From: Pseudomonadota bacterium | Lineage (GTDB): Bacteria; Desulfobacterota; Desulfovibrionia; Desulfovibrionales; Desulfovibrionaceae | Direction: 5' to 3' | Assembly (NCBI GenBank): GCA_023417745.1 | Contig: JAEZEM010000353.1 | Span: forward strand, 1 to 7,065 | Length of the DNA: 7,065 bases | In this document: positions 5,939-7,065 of the stretch, one piece after another | Layout of the letters: every line of letters starts with the position of its first letter | Position numbering within the stretch: position 1 is the first letter of the stretch | Notes under the pieces: model-generated | The model's database searches: none | What the model was told of the DNA's origin: nothing | The model's input: only the letters and a program-made list of their open reading frames with translations | Program-made: the position numbers and the translations under genes

Positions 5939-6436
5939 TCAGTGCGCGCCGGCAAACAGCATGGGCTTGAAATTGAACGAGCGCACCCGCTCGGCGTTGT
6001 GGCAGCGCTCGCACTCGCTCATGGCCAGCTTGGTTCGGATGAGTCCGGTGTCGCCGCCGGAATCGACATGGGCCGAACCCGGGCCGTGGCAGACCTCGCA
6101 GCCGGCGTCGGCCAGTTCCGGAGTTTTCTCGAAGCTCACGAAGCCGCCGGGCTGGCCGTAGCCCGTGGCATGGCAGGCGAAGCAGCCGTTTAATTCCTCG
6201 GGCGTGAGCTTGGGGGCCATGATTTTGACCGACTGGGAGGAATGGGCTTTTTTGGAATACTTGGAATACGATTCGTATTCCTTGGGATGGCAGTCCATGC
6301 AGGCCTTGGAACCGACATACTTCGCCTGGGCCTGGGCCTGGGCGGCAGCGAGCGGGACAAACGTTGCAGTTCCGATTGGGCAGGCGCATAGACCCGCCGT
6401 AAGCAATGCCAAACTCCAGGCACGCCAACGGACCAT
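5939..6436 (-). CDS. Periplasmic tetrahaem cytochrome c (cytochrome c554-like)
   Basis: A 165-residue exported cytochrome with four CxxCH haem sites: CMDCH (46-50), CFACH (85-89), CEVCH (113-117) and CERCH (142-146). The pattern KYVGSKACMDCHPKEY, then a haem followed by GCEVCHGPGSAH, resembles the cytochrome c554/multihaem family, which transfers electrons in the periplasm. Residues 1-38 form a Sec signal peptide with a hydrophobic stretch (about 8-31) and an AQAQAQA cleavage region. Besides the haem-site histidines only H65, H123 and H165 (the final residue) remain. That is enough for three bis-histidine haems and leaves one that may be five-coordinate or methionine-ligated. I chose the ATG at 6436, preceded at six bases by GAGGAG, over the open frame back to 6502, because it places the signal peptide at the N-terminus. 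The haem receptor gene follows after 96 bases. Physiological partner unknown; donation to or from the receptor haem is an inference. Confidence 0.93.
   Translation of the reverse strand: MVRWRAWSLALLTAGLCACPIGTATFVPLAAAQAQAQAKYVGSKACMDCHPKEYESYSKYSKKAHSSQSVKIMAPKLTPEELNGCFACHATGYGQPGGFVSFEKTPELADAGCEVCHGPGSAHVDSGGDTGLIRTKLAMSECERCHNAERVRSFNFKPMLFAGAH
6325..6342 (-). repeat. Hexanucleotide tandem repeat in signal peptide
   Basis: CCTGGG occurs three times in tandem (6325-6342). On the coding strand it encodes the alternating Ala-Gln run just before the predicted signal peptidase site. Slippage would change the run by two residues without breaking the frame. Confidence 0.6.
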
Positions 6437-6442
6437 TGCGGT

Positions 6443-6448
6443 CTCCTC
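6443..6448 (-). promoter_or_regulatory. Ribosome binding site of the cytochrome gene
   Basis: The minus strand reads GAGGAG, six bases before the ATG at 6436. This supports the 165-residue product starting MVRWRAW over the longer open frame. Confidence 0.7.
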
Positions 6449-6473
6449 GGTTGAGGTGGGAAAATTAACAATC

Positions 6474-6502
6474 AAGATAACAGATAGACAGCAAAGAGGC
6501 AA
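6474..6502 (-). promoter_or_regulatory. Candidate promoter of cytochrome-receptor operon
   Basis: On the minus strand TTGCCT (6502-6497) and TATCTT (6479-6474) are separated by 17 bases, each matching the sigma-70 consensus at four of six positions. Transcription would start near 6467, about 30 bases before the cytochrome ATG. The surrounding 40 bases are the most AT-rich part of the gap, which supports the call. Confidence 0.45.
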
Positions 6503-6599
6503 TACGGTTTTCAGAATGGCGGGGAAGTCATTGGCCGGCCGGGAATCGTGTTTATTGGCCTAACGACCACGTTTGAGCCTCACTGGCGCTGATCGCTCG

Positions 6600-6638
6600 C
6601 GACGGCTGGGCCGTCGTCGGCGCGGCAAGTCCATGGAC
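6600..6638. repeat. Hairpin and 10-bp palindrome in purL-cytochrome gap
   Basis: CGACGGC (6600-6606) pairs with GCCGTCG (6610-6616) across three bases, and 12 bases further on GTCCATGGAC (6629-6638) is a perfect palindrome. No T-run adjoins either. They lie between the purL terminator and the cytochrome promoter and could be protein-binding sites upstream of that promoter. Nothing specific is recognised. Confidence 0.35.
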
Positions 6639-6665
6639 CGGCTGCGGGGGTGTTCGGCGCGCCAC

Positions 6666-6700
6666 AAAAAAACGCCGGGAGAGCGGCTCTCCCGGCGTTT
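6666..6700 (-). terminator. Rho-independent terminator of purL
   Basis: A 13-bp perfect stem, AACGCCGGGAGAG (6671-6683) with CTCTCCCGGCGTT (6687-6699), has a three-base loop. On the minus strand it is followed by seven T (complement of A 6666-6672). It lies 28 bases after the purL stop and cleanly isolates purL from the cytochrome gene downstream. Confidence 0.95.
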
Positions 6701-6727
6701 GGCGTCTCAGTCAAGGACAGGGACCAG

Positions 6728-7065
6728 TTACCAGTCCAGGGTGGCCTTGAAGGCCTTGGCCAGTTCCTCGGCCGGTTCGGCGCAAAGGACGGCCTCGCCC
6801 CGGCGAAGGGTCAGTTCCGGGGCCGCGACGACGGTCCCGAGGCGGCGGCAAGGCTGGCCGGCAAACAGCGCCTCGAAAGCGGCCTGATGTTCCGGCGCGA
6901 CCGTGACCACCAGGCGGCTGGTGGATTCGCTGTAGAGGAGTTCCAGGTCGGTCAGGCCGCGCGCGCCCGGGGCGGCGTCGCAGTCGAGATCGGCCCCGAG
7001 CCGGCCGCCGATGGCCATTTCGGCCAGGGCCACGGCCAGGCCGCCGTCGGAGCAGTCGTGGCAGG
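6728..7065 (-). CDS. purL: Phosphoribosylformylglycinamidine synthase (C-terminal part)
   Basis: The last 111 codons of a gene that enters from the right edge. PurL (FGAM synthase) converts FGAR, ATP and glutamine-derived ammonia to FGAM in purine synthesis. The visible part begins with CHDCSDGGLAVALAEMAIGG, matching the conserved His-Asp-x-Ser-Asp-Gly-Gly-Leu ATP-binding motif of the second AIR-synthase-like half. It continues with YSESTSRLVVTV, the usual Ser-Glu-Ser-x-Ser-Arg motif, then the LGTV strand and a C-terminal ATLDW. A short frame starting with GTG at 7033 is only the internal part of this gene: the frame is open to the window edge and the conserved motif lies upstream of it. The gene is followed by a strong terminator, so it is not part of the redox block. 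Whether the full protein is the small or large type cannot be seen. Confidence 0.92.
   Translation of the reverse strand, partial: CHDCSDGGLAVALAEMAIGGRLGADLDCDAAPGARGLTDLELLYSESTSRLVVTVAPEHQAAFEALFAGQPCRRLGTVVAAPELTLRRGEAVLCAEPAEELAKAFKATLDW

Noticed and set aside
6461..6473. A Rex-like half site (ATTAACAAT) near the cytochrome promoter.
   Set aside because: Only one half is present, without the symmetric partner expected of a Rex operator.
6437..6502. An upstream start for the cytochrome at 6502.
   Set aside because: It would put 22 residues before the signal peptide and overlap the candidate promoter; the ATG at 6436 has GAGGAG at good spacing.
6728..7033. A separate small gene starting with GTG at 7033.
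   Set aside because: The frame is open to the window edge and the upstream codons encode the conserved PurL motif CHDCSDGGLA, so it is part of purL.

Overview
The window looks like a contig from a high-GC sulfate-reducing deltaproteobacterium of the Desulfovibrionaceae. The reasons are a rubredoxin plus rubredoxin:oxygen oxidoreductase pair, a chemoreceptor with a periplasmic c-type haem (DcrA type), a periplasmic multihaem cytochrome c, and strongly GC-rich codon use. A sample of the chemoreceptor gene (4261-4320) is 41/60 G+C by hand count. The genus cannot be fixed from this sequence alone.

Layout, left to right. Bases 1-64 are an unbroken run of C, almost certainly a contig-end or sequencing artefact. 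A small PPC/DUF296 protein gene follows on the minus strand (89-538). A divergent gap of about 300 bases leads to a plus-strand gene (845-1915) for a stand-alone nuclease with a type I restriction HsdR N-terminal fold. Its base composition is clearly lower in GC and uneven, so it was probably acquired by transfer. A hairpin with a T-tract on the minus strand separates it from the convergent rub-roo pair (3419 down to 2007). A 407-base gene-free stretch upstream of rub holds a likely promoter and several inverted repeats. Next, still on the minus strand, come the DcrA-like haem chemoreceptor (5842-3827) and, 96 bases upstream of it, a tetrahaem cytochrome c554-like protein (6436-5939). At the right edge is the 3' end of purL, closed by a strong terminator (6666-6700).

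How the genes fit together. From 6436 down to 2007 the minus strand carries an oxygen/redox response block: a periplasmic electron carrier, a membrane receptor whose haem can sense redox state or oxygen and steer swimming, and a cytoplasmic rubredoxin/flavodiiron pair that reduces oxygen to water. The cytochrome and receptor look co-transcribed, as do rub and roo. The flanking PPC, nuclease and purL genes have no evident link to this function.

The most useful observations are the pairing of the cytochrome with the haem receptor, the long structured leader upstream of rub where a desulfoferrodoxin gene would sit in D. vulgaris, the correction of the roo start, the missed 52-residue rubredoxin gene, and the isolated HsdR-like nuclease. 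No complete new system is demonstrated here.
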